NCBI GenBank assembly: GCA_000708835.1
Contig: DF237041.1
Location: forward strand, 1 to 64,000
Length of the DNA: 64,000 nucleotides
Direction: 5' to 3'
DNA from: Klebsormidium nitens
Lineage: Eukaryota; Streptophyta; Klebsormidiophyceae; Klebsormidiales; Klebsormidiaceae
Below are positions 10,701 through 23,016 of the stretch, piece by piece. How positions within the stretch are numbered: position 1 is the stretch's first letter; each line of letters begins with the position of its first letter. Made by a program: the position numbers and the translations under genes. Under the pieces are notes generated by a model. The model had not been told where the DNA came from. It made no database searches and saw only the letters and a program-made list of their open reading frames with translations.

Positions 10701-13700
10701 TGACCATGGCTGAGACGGACCGGCGCTTCCGTTCATTCAGCGACCTCGAAAAGGACACCATCGGGAAGCTGCTGCCGGACAACGAGGAGGACCTACTGGC
10801 CGGCATCGGACAGAATGCGGACATGGACCGGACGGTGCACTCCACTGGAAGCAACGGGTTCGAGGAGCGGGAGGACTTCGACTTGTTCAGCAGCGGTGAG
10901 AGACAATATACCATTGTCTGTAGATATTATGGTGGAGGAGGTGTCTTCTTGTCAGCATGGATTTCTTACAGATTGCTCGAAAAGATTGCCTTTCACAACG
11001 CGCAAGCTCTGAACAACCGCGAGCATATCCCTTGCCTTCAGATTCACTCTGGCAAAAATACATGTTTGCCAACTCATCCTTCAAACTGGAACTCATCTCT
11101 AGCTTGCCTCAAGATGGCCAGGCACCCCCAGAAAAAGCTACGGAACCACGTGAGTACCTTTTGTACCGTGAGCGCGCCCTGGAGAGTGGCACAATCATAA
11201 CGACCTGCCCAACCCACCTTGCTAGGCTTAAGCTTTCTTACCTCCAGTACGAGTTCCCAGCTTTTTCCGAGTCCTCGTAAGAGATGCTGAATCTTCGCTG
11301 CTTGCTTGCCAGGTGGCGGCCTGGAATTGGGCGATCTCGAAGGCTCCGGCCACGGCTACCGGGCCTACCAGCGTCACATTGAGGCGTCAGCCGGTTTCGC
11401 CCCACCCCTTCCAAGGGAGACGGAAAGTGCAGTCACGGGGCCAATGGCGGGGGAACATCCTTATGGAGAGCACCCCTCGCGGACACTGTTTGTACGGAAC
11501 ATCAACAGCAACGTGGAGGACTCGGAGCTGAGGGCGCTGTTTGAGGTGAGCGTGAAGGCGAAGGGTTTGGTTGTGTGAAATTGTCTCAGAGTTTTAGTAA
11601 GTATGAAAGGTCGATGGATCAAATATGCCATTCTGAGGGACGAATCGGCTCACCGTAAGGTAGCAAAGTCTCCCCACCTTGTTTTACTAGCTTTCTGAGG
11701 GGCTGGGGCTTCGAATACTCTTGGCGCACTGGACATGATGTTTGTCAGACCCGTGCACTGCTGTGTAATCCGAAGATATTATCTGGAGCAAAATATTAAC
11801 CAACAAAACGAAGCTTCATGTATCCAGAACCAGAGATCATAGCTTCATTTCTGCTCAAGCATCTTTTCTTACTTTCGCCCCCCTCACTCCAATTGCAGCA
11901 ATACGGCGCCATCCGCCAGCTGTACACGGCCTGCAAGCACCGCGGCTTCGTCATGATCTCGTACTACGACATCCGGGCAGCACGTAGCGCGATGCGTGCG
12001 CTGCAGAACAAGCCGCTCAGGAGGCGAAAGCTAGACATTCATTTCTCCATCCCAAAAGTAAGTTCCTACCATGGAGGGCCTGCGTTTGTCTGTGAGCTTC
12101 GACTCTTCCAACTTGACTTTGTCAGCTCTCCCTGTGTTCCTCCCCTTGAGTTTACGACCATTCTTTGGCCCCTGCCAATCCGCTTTCCACCTCGAACTGT
12201 GTCACTTCTCCCTAAGCTTCCTACACGGTAGACCACAACAGGCAGAACGAGATGGATTTGAGGCACGTCGACGAAAGTCACCTTTGACCACTTTTTAAAC
12301 ACTAGGTGTCAGAACTTTCAGCCACATCTCAACAAACCACGAAACCTCATAAGCTTCGGTATTAGGAAGTGCGACCTGCAAAACCTCCGGCCCGGTGCAT
12401 GCTTGCCACCTCAAACAAGTCTGATTTTGACTCGTCCTTATCTTGCAGGAGAAGTTTTCGGACAAGGACGTGCAGGGCACGCTGGTTGTCATCAACTTGG
12501 ACAGCAGCGCGACCATCTTCGAAGCTTTCCTTTATTCTTCACACCGTTCCAGAAGGTCAAAACGTCTCATCTGGTGCACAACACTCGGTGCGAAAATCGG
12601 AGCCCTCTCTTTCACAGGAGAATCCAAGCGACAAGGACGTGAACCAGGGCACGCTGGTTGTGTTCAACCTGGACAGCAGCGTGACCAACGAAGAGCTGCG
12701 CCAGATCTTCAGCCAGCACGGGGAGGTGAAGGAGATCCGCGAGACGCCGCACAAGCGCCACCACAAGTTCATCGAGTTCTACGACATCCGCGCCGCCGAC
12801 GCCGCGCTGCGCGCGCTGAACCGGAGCGACATCGCCGGGAAGCGGATCAAGCTGGAGCCAAGCCGGCCGGGAGGAGCCCGCCGCATGTGAGCTTCAGATT
12901 CGCTACTGTTTTGGTGGTTCAACCGGGTTTTTCAGAAACCATCCTTTCTGAGAACGACGAGGAAACAGGCCTCATGACTGCTTTGCATTTGGTACTTGTA
13001 TTGACGCGTTGCGGCAGGTTGAAGTCTCTTGCTCGGACTTCGATGAAGTCGGTTCCTTCGGTCAAACTGTCTGAGCAAAAGGTTGAAAAAGCTGTCGTCT
13101 CGAAAACTGACCAAGTCTACCAATGCCGCTGTTGTGTCTTCTTTTCCCAACCCAGTGATTTGGTTTCCTTTTCTCGACTCTTTTTTTGGCTTACCCCTGA
13201 CTGCAGCCTTTCTCCTCACTGGCTCGTGCCCTCCGATGCTTTCCATCTGCTTACGAATCGCTCTCAGCGTCTCCTCTCTCTTCCTTTCGTGGCTAGAAAG
13301 CATTTTCGATCTCCAACAAGAGGGTTATCTTTTCTTCTCCTCGTCAACTGAAACCCCGTCCTTCCTCCGTCCTCTGTCAGCAATTCTCTGAGAGACTGTT
13401 TGTACAGGGTCGAACCAGGTGAAGCACCTTTCTTGTCCTGTCTAAAATCCTCTAGTCGTCCGTCTAATCACCAATATCCCGTCATTCAGGCTTTAAACAT
13501 ATGCTCCTTCTTCCTCGCTTCAGCATGAATGTCGCCGTCCCAACCGACATGATTGACGAGGACCGCCGCATGCACGCGTCCCCCCCCCGTCACAATTCCT
13601 GGTCGTCCATGGGGGGACTGTACCCCGAAGAGACCAACTACTCCGCCTACAACATGCACCCGGGGCTGTCGATGCATTCGGCGGGGGGCAGCTACCACGG

Positions 13701-16700
13701 GGGAAGCCATCACTCTGGCGGCAGCATGCACTCAGGTAAGATGTCAACCGTTTGATTCGCAGCAGTCGCTTGTTGTGTAAGGCTATCTTGTCTGGTGGTG
13801 CGGCATGTCGTTTGGCGATATGCCTCTTTGTGATCTCCGCTGAGTCGGCGAGGTTCGGAGTCTTTCTTGCTGCCTCGTAGAGCAGTAGTATCAACTCTGT
13901 CACCCATTCTTTGAGGGGCATCCGTTTGGATTCTTTGGATTTGCATCGCGTGTATCTGTCTTTGGGTTGGGCATAATATTTTGCTGTCAAGTGCTGATCT
14001 GATAGCGTATTTCAGAAACGACAACTTTTCCCGCCTTCAAAGAAGGATTGGCTCCTGAGTTGCAATGAACCTTTGTTCCACGAAAATCTCACTCAGCCAC
14101 GTTTGCTGTCTGCAGCGGGGGGCAGTAGCCACGGCGGCAGTCTTCACAGCGCCCACTCCGCCGCCAACCGCCTCCTTCTGCAAACCCAAACCTCTCCGTC
14201 GTACCTCAAACGGGCCCTGTCAGGCCTCTCGACGCACCCATCCTCGCCCAACCGCCTGTACAACGGCGCACTTGGCCCGGAAATGGGGCCTTCCAAACTG
14301 GGCCCGATCGGCACCCGTCTCTCCGCCCAAAACCTCGCCGCTCTTGAGTACTCACGATACGGGGGATCCCCTCCCGGGGATCCTTACCGGGGGCTAGATC
14401 GCGGGTCAGGTTTGGACTGGGCCGCCGAAAGGGGTTATGACCTTGAACGGGTTCTCGCCGCGGGCCCGGACATCGGGTTGCCTCGCGGGTTAGAGCGGGG
14501 GTTAGAGCGGGGTTACGGCCCGCCGCTGCAGCGTAGCAGCACGGACGTGGAACGCAGCATCCGGGGGGGGACTTTTTTCGTGGAGGCGCTAGCAGCCGGG
14601 GGGGGCTCAGTAGCGCCCAGTTTCGACCCCCCCAGCTCGAGGCCGTCCTGGGCGAGTACCACGGCCGGCCCCCGCGAGAATTTCTCGAGCCCCTACCGCC
14701 CCTCGGGGGGGGGTTCGGCGCCCAACCTTTTAACCCCCACTTACCTCGGCAACAGTTCCCCTGAGTCGCTCGTAGGGCGTGCCGGTTCGCTTTCCGCGAT
14801 GGGGGGTCTTGATTCCGGCCCTAGTTCCCCGAATCCGGGAGGGTTGATGCACCGAAGTGGTAGTACGGGGCATTTGGGGGGCCTGAAAGGGGCGAACGGG
14901 CAGCCCCCCGAAACGAGGGGACGCCGGCCGGAAACACCGACGGGCATGCAGGGGGGTTCGGGGACCATGGTTCAGTATCAACTGGATTTGGAGAAGATCC
15001 TGAGGGGGGAGGAGCCGAGAACGACGCTGATGATCAAGAACATTCCCAACAAGTAAGTTTAGCGAAATTTGAAAGCTTCAAAGTCCAGATTGAGACCTCC
15101 CTTCCTTCATAAAGTTCCCTTCCTCTACGCAATTAAGGATGCAGACGCGATGAAATCGCTGGATTTGCAAGTGTCTGCCGTTTCATGGAACAGTCCGTTC
15201 TAAGGTCCTCCTCATTGATCTTTCCAAGATTCCAAGAACCATCATTTCCAAGATTTTTCCCGATGTTGCCTGGACTCCTTGACCTCCACTACGAGTGGAT
15301 GGTTAATCCGCATCTCGTCCTCTTTTCAAATCTCTGTAGTCGCTCCTTTCAAAACGGATTTTGTACCCTCATCTCACAGGTTTCCTAACCCTCCTTTCAG
15401 GTACACCCAGAAGATGCTGTTGGCCGCAATCGACGAGCATCACAAGGGCACCTACGACTTCTTTTACCTGCCCATTGACTTCAAGGTCAGTGCTGCCACT
15501 TATCTCGATCCTCTGATCTTCTGAAGCCCGATGCTCGTCGCATCCTCGCTTTCTGAACCTGAAGTGCTTGACTGCAATCTTATGTCCGACTTATGAGCAA
15601 TAATTGATGGGGACGGTTTACGAATGTGCTGAGAAGATCCGGGGTGCTTCGTCGAGAACAGAAGCAAAGCAAACAGCGGTGGCGACCATCTCTATCAAAC
15701 GACAAAGTCTACTTCAAAGGTTTTGCAGGCTGCTGACCTTGTGCGTAATGATGGTGACGAATACCGCAGCAGATTGATCAAAAATCTTGGAGATGCAAGG
15801 TCGTTCTGACACCTGTCCGATTTTGCCTGCAGAACAAGTGCAACGTGGGCTATGCGTTCATCAACCTGGTCAGCCCCGAGAAGATCGTGCCCTTCTGCGA
15901 GGTAAGGGAACTGACTCTGCAGATTCTCCCCGGCGTGTCTCTCTGGTCAAAGCCACGAACGGGAGGCGGACCTTGGTAACTTGCAAAGATGTCACCAGGT
16001 TCTTTTGCCAGGTTGCAGTTTGCGTGCAGTTTCGTAAGGTTTGCATAAGACGATGTCTGTGTCGCAAGCAATTTCTTACAGGTGCTCCCACGAGTCAGCG
16101 AAGTTTTCCTAGATGCTATTTTTCGCTTCTCCTCAACCATTAACGGCAAAGAGCTTAGGGGAGTCTTCAGTAACTTGGCCCCGTCATTGTTCTGGCGGTC
16201 AAACATCTTAGAACGTTACATTTCCTTTCTGCAGCACTTCAACGGCAAGAAGTGGGAGAAGTCCAACCCCAAGTGCAGAAATCTTTGGCTGTTTATTATC
16301 CAACTGGTCTCTTCGGTCTCTGCACAGCACTTGAACGGCAAGAGGTGGGAGAAGAACAACCCTAAGAGCATCAATCTTCCCCTATGAATCATCCTAATTA
16401 GGTTCTTCCATTTCTGCGCAGCACTTCAACGGCAAGAAGTGGGAAAAGTTCAACAGCGAGAAGGTGGCGAGCCTGGCGTACGCGCGCATCCAGGGCAAGG
16501 CCGCGCTGGTGGCCCACTTCCAGAACTCGAGCCTCATGAACGAGGACAAGCGCTGCCGCCCCATCCTCTTCCACTCCGACGGGGAACGCGTGGGCGACCA
16601 GGTGAGCCGCCACGTGTCGCCTCGAGGCTGTCGCAATCAGCTCGCCGTTGGAAATTGTCTGAATTGAACGTGAGGCGGAGCGAAGCTGCAAACATTACTT

Positions 16701-17269
16701 CCAAAGCAGGTGTCCTGAGTTTCAAAGTTCAAAAACTGGTAGAAAATTGATGGGCATGATTGGGAGCGCTGCGTGTATCGTCGGTCTGTGAATTCAGATT
16801 CATCGGCATCTGAGAAGATAGCTTAAACAGTCGACGGTAAACTTTTTTTGGGCAGAATTCTCGCTGTCAGAAGCTGACTCCCTAGTGAGACGGAGGCGAC
16901 ACCGTAAGGCCTGCTCTTTATCATGTCAAGTTCCGAGTCTCTTCCTTATATCTGAGCGAAAGCCGCAGTCATCCTCCTGAACAATGGTTGTCCTGACTCC
17001 AATCGACGATCTCTACGCAGGAGCCTTTCCCTGCCAGCACGGCCCCTGCCCGCGTCCCCACCGGCCGGCCCCCGCTGACCCGCAACTCGAGCGGTACCTT
17101 CACCCCCATGAGTAGCAGCCCAGCCACGACTGCCGAGGAGAGCTTCATGCTGAGTAGTCCCAATCAGAACCGGGGGTCGGTGTCGTTTCTAAATATGGGC
17201 AGCGGCTCGAGTGCGAATAACCTGGGGGCCGGGTGGTCCATCCAGGAAGATGATTTCAACTTTGAGTAG
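7755..17269 (+). CDS. Mei2-like RNA-binding protein, three RRMs
   Basis: Fourteen exons join in frame: 7755-7793, 8969-9059, 9478-10107, 10701-10895, 11313-11545, 11899-12057, 12618-12886, 13524-13735, 14116-15052, 15401-15485, 15833-15901, 16422-16601 and 17021-17269 (thirteen coding blocks after the first is counted; 3348 nt, 1115 aa). An in-frame ATG at 7743 would add four residues. An early acidic motif (LLPDNEEDLLAGI, exon 10701) is typical of plant Mei2-like proteins. RRM1 lies near residues 375-449 (TLFVRNIN, HRGFVMISYYDIRAA). RRM2 is near 460-530 (TLVVFNLD, KFIEFYDIRAADAAL). A 390-residue Gly/Ser/Pro-rich linker follows. The Mei2-type RRM3 starts near 911 (TTLMIKNIPNKYTQKML) and includes NVGYAFINL, NGKKWEKFNSEKVASLAYARIQGK and SLMNEDKRCRPILF. 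By family, it acts in meiosis, growth or RNA regulation. Longer than most plant relatives because of the linkers. The first exon is the least certain. Confidence 0.9.
12449..12530 (+). repeat. Decoy partial copy of the RRM2 exon start
   Basis: After an acceptor-like TCTTGCAG, bases from 12449 repeat the start of the true RRM2 exon (12618) with high similarity: GAGAA, then SDKDV-QGTLVV-NLDSSAT in translation. Similarity ends around 12530 and the copy then diverges. The offset is 169 bp. It sits in the intron between exons 11899-12057 and 12618-12886 and starts in the same phase. Splicing to it would read into non-homologous sequence, so it is probably a non-functional duplicate. Confidence 0.8.
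16200..16450 (+). repeat. 93-94 bp tandem repeat of an RRM3 exon start
   Basis: Three copies of an acceptor plus exon start lie at 16235, 16328 and 16422, spaced 93 and 94 bp. Each reads CAG then CACTTSAACGGCAAGARG and TGGGARAAG in DNA (HxNGKxWEK in protein). Only the last copy continues into the conserved RRM3 sequence (FNSEKVASLAY), so it is the real exon; the first two run into intron-like sequence or a stop. A more degraded match (ATTAACGGCAAAGAG) near 16139 may be a fourth copy. Confidence 0.85.
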
Positions 17270-19174
17270 CGGTCGGGAGAATTGCCCCGAGGGAGATTGA
17301 GACAGGTGTCAGCGTTTCGAGGAGTCGGAGGGGCGGGTAGTAAGGGAAAGCGTGGTGAAATCTGCGTTCCGAAACGGTGAGACGGATTGATTAGGTGACT
17401 GGAGGCTCATGGGGAGTCTTCGTCAGGCGGCATTTTGAGTCGACGGCGTAAGCTGAGTGGGGGTATGCAACGGGAATGTACGGTGAATGTGCATTCATTG
17501 ATGTCCTGAAGAGTGTAAGACGCGGCCTTTGGGGTTTATACATATTGATTTGGCGGATTGGGTGTAATCAAAAGCTTGAGATAATCACAGAGGCTGCATT
17601 CGGTTGCTGTTGCATTCATGAGGCGGTCCTAGCTATGGGATAAGCTTCGGCTTTGCCACCAGAAGTCTAGTTCTAGGGTCGATGAACTATCTTCATCCTA
17701 GGTGAGAACCTACCGTAGTAATCAGTGAGCACCCTCAGTCGGTGAACGAACGTTCGGGTATCTGCGTATTTCAGGTGTTGACCCTTAGATCGTGAGCTTT
17801 TGAAGGGGCGCTGTGCCAACGAATTTTGTGAAGTGCAGTGTGCTCTATGAGATTGTAAACAAGGCCAACATAACACGGGACAACAGGCTGAAGAACTGAG
17901 AGCGAGTTCCGTTAGCTTATTGATGTTGTATAGGGTAGGACCTGAGTAGCGCTTAGTCTCACGATGAGAACTGCGGATTCTACCATCAGCGACGCCCCAT
18001 AGACGATGTAGGCGTCTCTTTAGTTGATTGTAGACCTCTTTGAAGTGTAGTCGAAAGACAACCAATTTGTTGATGTAAACTCGGGGATGGTTGCAGTCTC
18101 GGTCGTAAAATCGTGTTCAATATGTGATTGGATTCAGCTTACGACTATCATTACCGGCCTAGTACATGCTTTCAATACAACCGTCTATCGCATGTTGGAC
18201 ACCCACTCTTCACATGGACGGTTACTGCTTTATGAAGTGTATTCTCCTGCAAGCGTTTCAGAGACCACAAACCTTCTGCTGGCACTGCCGCCATGAGGTG
18301 GCGCGGCGCAAGGAGTTCACATACACTAGTAGATACCGCGCACCGGATGCATACGTATATACAATTGGCCTCACTATATCCTGATTGGGCACGTAGGAGG
18401 CATACGCACACATGTGGCCCGCCGCAACCGCCATATGACGACGGTAGTAGATGGAAATTGGTAATCTAGCTTTTGCACAGTATATAATTACTATCTTAAG
18501 TTCGATTGTGCATGGTACAGCCGGAGGCCGCGGCCGAAATCCGCCAGTCAACATATAAAGCTGTTTCATAACATGTACCGTCTTATAGTCGGTAAATCAG
18601 CGCACTGATTCTAAGTTGTACAAATTAATTTCAGTCATTGAAGAATTGCCGGCACGTAGGAGGGAAACATACGTTGCGCTATGCATTCCGGTTAGGCAAT
18701 CAGAGGAACTTAATTTTACTTGGGCGAGGCGTTCGTGCTGATGCGCGATGACCACAATGTGGTATAAGCTTATGCACAGCCCTGCGGGACTTCAATTAAT
18801 TTCATTCGATGACAGCTAAACAGCCAGGTCTAATAGTAGGGGTAATGTCGCACTAGTAATTGCAGAAGTGAGTTTTTTACACAAGACAATGCAAGCTCAT
18901 GATGCGCAAGACCAGTTTGACACTGAGGTAATACACAAATCAAGAGCTTTCCAGCCTTTCTGGATCCTTTTGGACTTGGATTGGAATCCGAGATTAAACA
19001 ACACCTTTGTACAGGGGTTTGTGCACGACAAGGCTTGATGCCCTTTGACAAAGGTCTCTACCACTTACAAGAATATACAAGAACAGTTGCTAATATCAGT
19101 GTCAAACGTTTCCTTCTATAAACTTCCAACGGCTTTCATCATTTCCTATATTTCCCTTGAGCAACACCGAACAC
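17270..19174. other. Convergent spacer downstream of Mei2-like and DUF760 genes
   Basis: Both flanking genes point into this stretch, so its ends are 3' UTRs; the Mei2-like transcript probably ends in the first few hundred bases. The section from about 18100 to 18800 is AT-richer, with many ATGCAT and TATATA-like words, resembling islands at about 52450-52760 and 60700-61450. I see no gene. Confidence 0.5.
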
Positions 19175-21207
19175 TTAGGCAGCTACCAAGTTATACTGCT
19201 CCTCAATATAGCTCTCCACATCCCACAAGTGCGTGCCAAACGTAAGCGCCTCAAGAACCACCTTCCTCAACCCCGCAAAGCTAACCTTCACCGCATCATC
19301 CTTGGGAATCACCAGACCAACCACACCCCCCTCGCCCACCATAATCTCCGGCTTTCCAAACAACGCCTCAACGTGCTTCTCAATCACGTTCAATGTCTCC
19401 CGCGTCCGAATTCTAGCCACCTGCTGCAACGTCTCCTGGTCAAAACTCAAGACATACTTCCGCAGCGCCAGCTTTGACCGCCGCTCCTCCGCCACCCGCT
19501 CCTGGTTCCTCCGTAACCGGTTCAACCCCATGCGCTGCTCGTCAGACGCCTCATGCCCCATGTCTGTCGCCCCCCGGGCCATGCGTGCGGCCGCTGCCGC
19601 TGCCTCGGCTGCCAAACTCTCTGCCTCCTCCGAAGCCTTCACCTCCTCCCCAGTTTCAGCATCCACCGCTTCGAGGGGGTTGAATCCCAACATCCCCATT
19701 GCGCCCTTCATCGTCTTCTCGAGCTGGAACCGCTTATCCACCCGCCGCAAGAAGTAACCGTACATAACCGAGGCCGCGTAAACCTGCCCCATGCGCAGCT
19801 TGCTAATCTGCACCGCCGTGCTTTCATCAACGTAGGCCGACTGCCCTGCGCCAAGAACGACAGTCAAGTGCTCCTGGCACATCTCCAGCGCATCTGGGGA
19901 GTGCACGGACTTGAGGGCGTCGAACGCAAGAGGGCCGACGTCAGCGGTGCGTCCGCTGGTCTCAGCGAGGGTGGCAACTTTGCAAACAAGCGACGCCCCC
20001 GACTCGTTGAAGCGCTGGACCACGAGCGCGTAAATAATGTCCTCAACGGCCTTGGACCGTTCAGTGGCCTTCAGCTGGTTGATGCGCCTGCACCAGGTGA
20101 CATTGACGTTAGATACTTGCAATCAGAGTGGCCAGAGACAGGTCAATATAACTGTTGGTACAGGTCAATTGAGAGAAATACTCTGTTAAAGGTGCTGTTC
20201 ATTGCACAGATGATGGACAGAGACAGGTCAATATGGCTGTTGGCACAGGTCGGTTGAGAAAAATACTCTGTTATTAAACTTGCCCACACTCAAGAAAAGG
20301 CGCTGTTCATTGCACAAATGATGGACAAGATGATGACAAGAATAAACTACACCAAAACACTTGTTTGACGCTGGTGGAACAGAAGCAGGCTGTTCGTGGA
20401 ACAGAAGCAGCCAGAACAGCCAATGCAATCTGACCAGACAGTCTTTCTCAGGGCACTTCACTTAAAACAGGATGCATCACCCAGGCCTTACAGAAAAAGC
20501 CAGACATTTTCGCGTACAGCATTGCCAAGAGAATTCAAAGCCAACTCTAATGAAACTAGAGTGACATGAACCATGAATGACAAGAAATCAAAGAGCAGCT
20601 GAAAACATTGCTTGCAACAACAGACTGCTGAGATACAACAAACTTACAAGAAAGAATGGGAGAACCATCTGAGAGATTACTAGGGAACCACGCAGAAAAC
20701 TTACTCATACAGCACCAGCTCTGACCCCGTCGCATTGGCCTTGCTATCCGCCTCTTGCTTTTCTGAGGCTAATCTCTCCAGTTGTTGGTCTGCTGCAGAA
20801 GGGAACAGATGCGGATAATCCTCCAGCATCTTAATGAGGAACTCGCCCGTGGGAGAAGATGGTCGGAGGGGGGCCAACGTGTGGCCTGCCTCTGGTGCAG
20901 ACTCCCCTCCATCTGGCAAAGCCCCATCTGGCGAAGATGGCCCTGCCGCCTCTGCTGAAATTCTCCTGTGCGCCTTGCGAGCAGGTGCATGAACTGCGGA
21001 ATGGAGGGGGAGGGAGCTACCAAAGAAGGAAGAACAGTGAGGAGCTGTGGAGGCCCTGGCAGCAAGTGGCTGTTTGATGGAAGCTCTGGAGGGGCCAAGC
21101 GGGAACAGAGCGGAACCAGCAGGGGACTGCCGTGACTGGCAGCTCACGAGGGGCGATGCTGCGAGCTGGAGCGAGGTAGTGTTCAGGGCCACGCGAGTCA
21201 AGGCCAT
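19175..21207 (-). CDS. Plastid DUF760 (UV-B-induced protein At3g17800-like)
   Basis: Two exons, 20705-21207 then 19175-20087, join within a Glu codon to give 471 aa. The first 85 residues are rich in Ala, Ser, Pro and Arg with almost no acidic residues, a plausible chloroplast transit peptide. The mature part starts near SPTGEFLIKMLEDYPHLFP. Then come SELVLYERINQLKATERSKAVEDIIYALVVQRF, SPDALEMCQEHLTVVLG and the most conserved block KLRMGQVYAASVMYGYFLRRVDKRFQLEKTM (I quote it in parts: QVYAASVMYGYFLRRVDK, FQLEKTM). These features match the plant DUF760 family, named after the UV-B-induced Arabidopsis protein At3g17800. Two DUF760-like segments per protein are usual; the C-terminal one here ends LWDVESYIEEQYNLVAA. 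Molecular function is unknown to me. Stop at 19175. Confidence 0.88.
20130..20335. repeat. Imperfect tandem duplication in the DUF760 intron
   Basis: Two copies of a roughly 90-110 bp unit follow each other: both contain ACAGGTCAATAT, CTGTTGG-ACAGGTC, TTGAGARAAATACTCTGTT, and GCTGTTCATTGCACA-ATGATGGACA. The second copy (from about 20221) carries an extra 25 bp. A smaller duplication (GTGGAACAGAAGCAG twice) lies near 20371-20412. The copies adjoin the acceptor of exon 2 but do not visibly include exon sequence. Confidence 0.75.
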
Positions 21208-23016
21208 CCCGGTAGAAGTGTATCTACGTCAACCAAAAGCTGCGCCAAACGCCTATGCAGAAACAGACACACCTGAACAAACACAAAACTAGGCAGAAAC
21301 TACCGCTGTTGTGAGTGCTGAAAAGTGAGGACCGCTGCTCCTGAGAAAGCTTGAAAAGGAGTCGATGAAGTCACGGAAGACCGCAGAGCTGAGCTCCTGA
21401 AGTGAGTGTTGTCTGCATGAAGCAGGAAAGCGCCTTTCAGAGCTGACGAGAGAGCAGGAGCCCTGGCTCGCTGGTTGGAAGGTTCGATTGACCACGCAGG
21501 CACACTCTTCTTGGCTAGCGGAGATATCGAGCAAACGTGTTGCATTCTGATTCGTCGATTGCTCATGTGGAGCTCGTGGCCAGTCAATCGAACGGCGGAT
21601 CGCAGGATTCTGCCAATCCAGATCTTCTAGAAGTCGACGACTCACGAGACACGAGCGGAGCTGACGAATCGACATCGACGACCGTCCGCAGTTCAGACAA
21701 TTCAGACCACAGATCTATATCTTGAGTTTTAGATCGTCGGATTGGTTGCTAAAGGATTCGTCGTCGTAGTAGACATTGGCACGGTTTCTGTCAGCGTAAA
21801 AAGTTGACTGCGCAACCGGACCGCACATTGGCACGGTTTAATACTTGTACGCACGGTGACTTCAAGCATCACCAGTCAGTACGCACGCTTCTGGGGCTTT
21901 GACACCTCCGTCCTTTTCTGTGCCCAGTTGGCAGGCTGTGTCAAGACAAAAGTTCGGGAACGCGGCGACGCCCTCACTCTAATTACCGGAGGGCGTCGCC
22001 AGCAAACTTTAGGGTCCGCATTTGCGGTTGCCAGAGAGCATTCAATGCTAACCCCATCGGACGATCCAAAGGGTCAAAGTTGGGGGCTGCCCCCATCGAT
22101 CGACGGTCCCGAACTTTTTCTGGCGGGTCCAAGAGCGTGCGTACTGACTGTCACCGTCCTGGGTGGATTCTTCGCAACCCGGCCCACGATAATCTTCCAA
22201 CCGTACGGTCATGGCCCCAATTACCCGCCTTGATACGAGGCGGGACCCAACAGCACACCGATTTCAACCGGCCTGGATTGCTATTATCCCCACCATTACT
22301 CCATCTGGGCCCGCCGCTTGGGGGGAACGAATCGATTGGACGGTTCGGAAGTCTGCTCAGTACACCATCAGTACACACAGAGCGGCTGAGCGGGTGTTCT
22401 TTTGGTCAATTCGCCGAGAACCGAAGGTGTTGTTTTGCCCGAATCTACCACCTTCCGGGGGGTCCCCTTAATTGCTTGAAGAGCATGTTGCAGCAATAAG
22501 TAAATGTCCGAAAGCCGAATCTGCAACGTCTGAAATGATACATGTCATAATTCACTCATCGCCCAGATGAAGATGGGTACTTCTAAGACGCTAATCGTGG
22601 ACGTTTAAAGGGAAACAAAACGAAGCCAGTCTAGGTCAACTTTCGCAATGCAAAGGATGTTATCAATTAGTAGTGGTTAGTAAATTTCAATCCAAGAATC
22701 TGTAACAACACGTACACGTCTAAAGACTTAACACGCTATCCCGCCAACGCAATACTTGAGGAATCCACAACGAAAGGAAGCCTAATACTACAGCTTTGCA
22801 CTCTGATCCTCCAGTACGTTAATCGTTAGGATTCTGCAACTTTGCTACCGCAAGAGCTTCCGGGCTCTTCCCCGCTTTCTCGGCCGCCTGCCTCGATCAG
22901 TCGCCCAACCTCTCTGGAACACGCAAGCTTCGTTTCTAGCAACTCAACTCTCTCACGAACTCCCTACAAAGTTATGTTTCAATCCAAATCCCCAACCCGG
23001 CGTCTTAACCCGCTCC
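21208..23016. other. Spacer upstream of DUF760 and downstream of the monooxygenase
   Basis: The near end should hold the DUF760 promoter, and the far end the 3' UTR of the monooxygenase. From about 21770 to 22450 the sequence is GC-richer and includes a repeated CATTGGCACGGTTT (about 21774 and 21826) and a short hairpin (CCCGCCT / AGGCGGG near 22223-22245). It may be an old transposable element; I could not define ends or a coding frame. Confidence 0.4.

Noticed and set aside
12443-13351. 302-residue plus-strand frame
   Set aside because: It runs through the decoy exon start and out of frame over the true RRM2 exon; the conserved RRM2 is in another frame.
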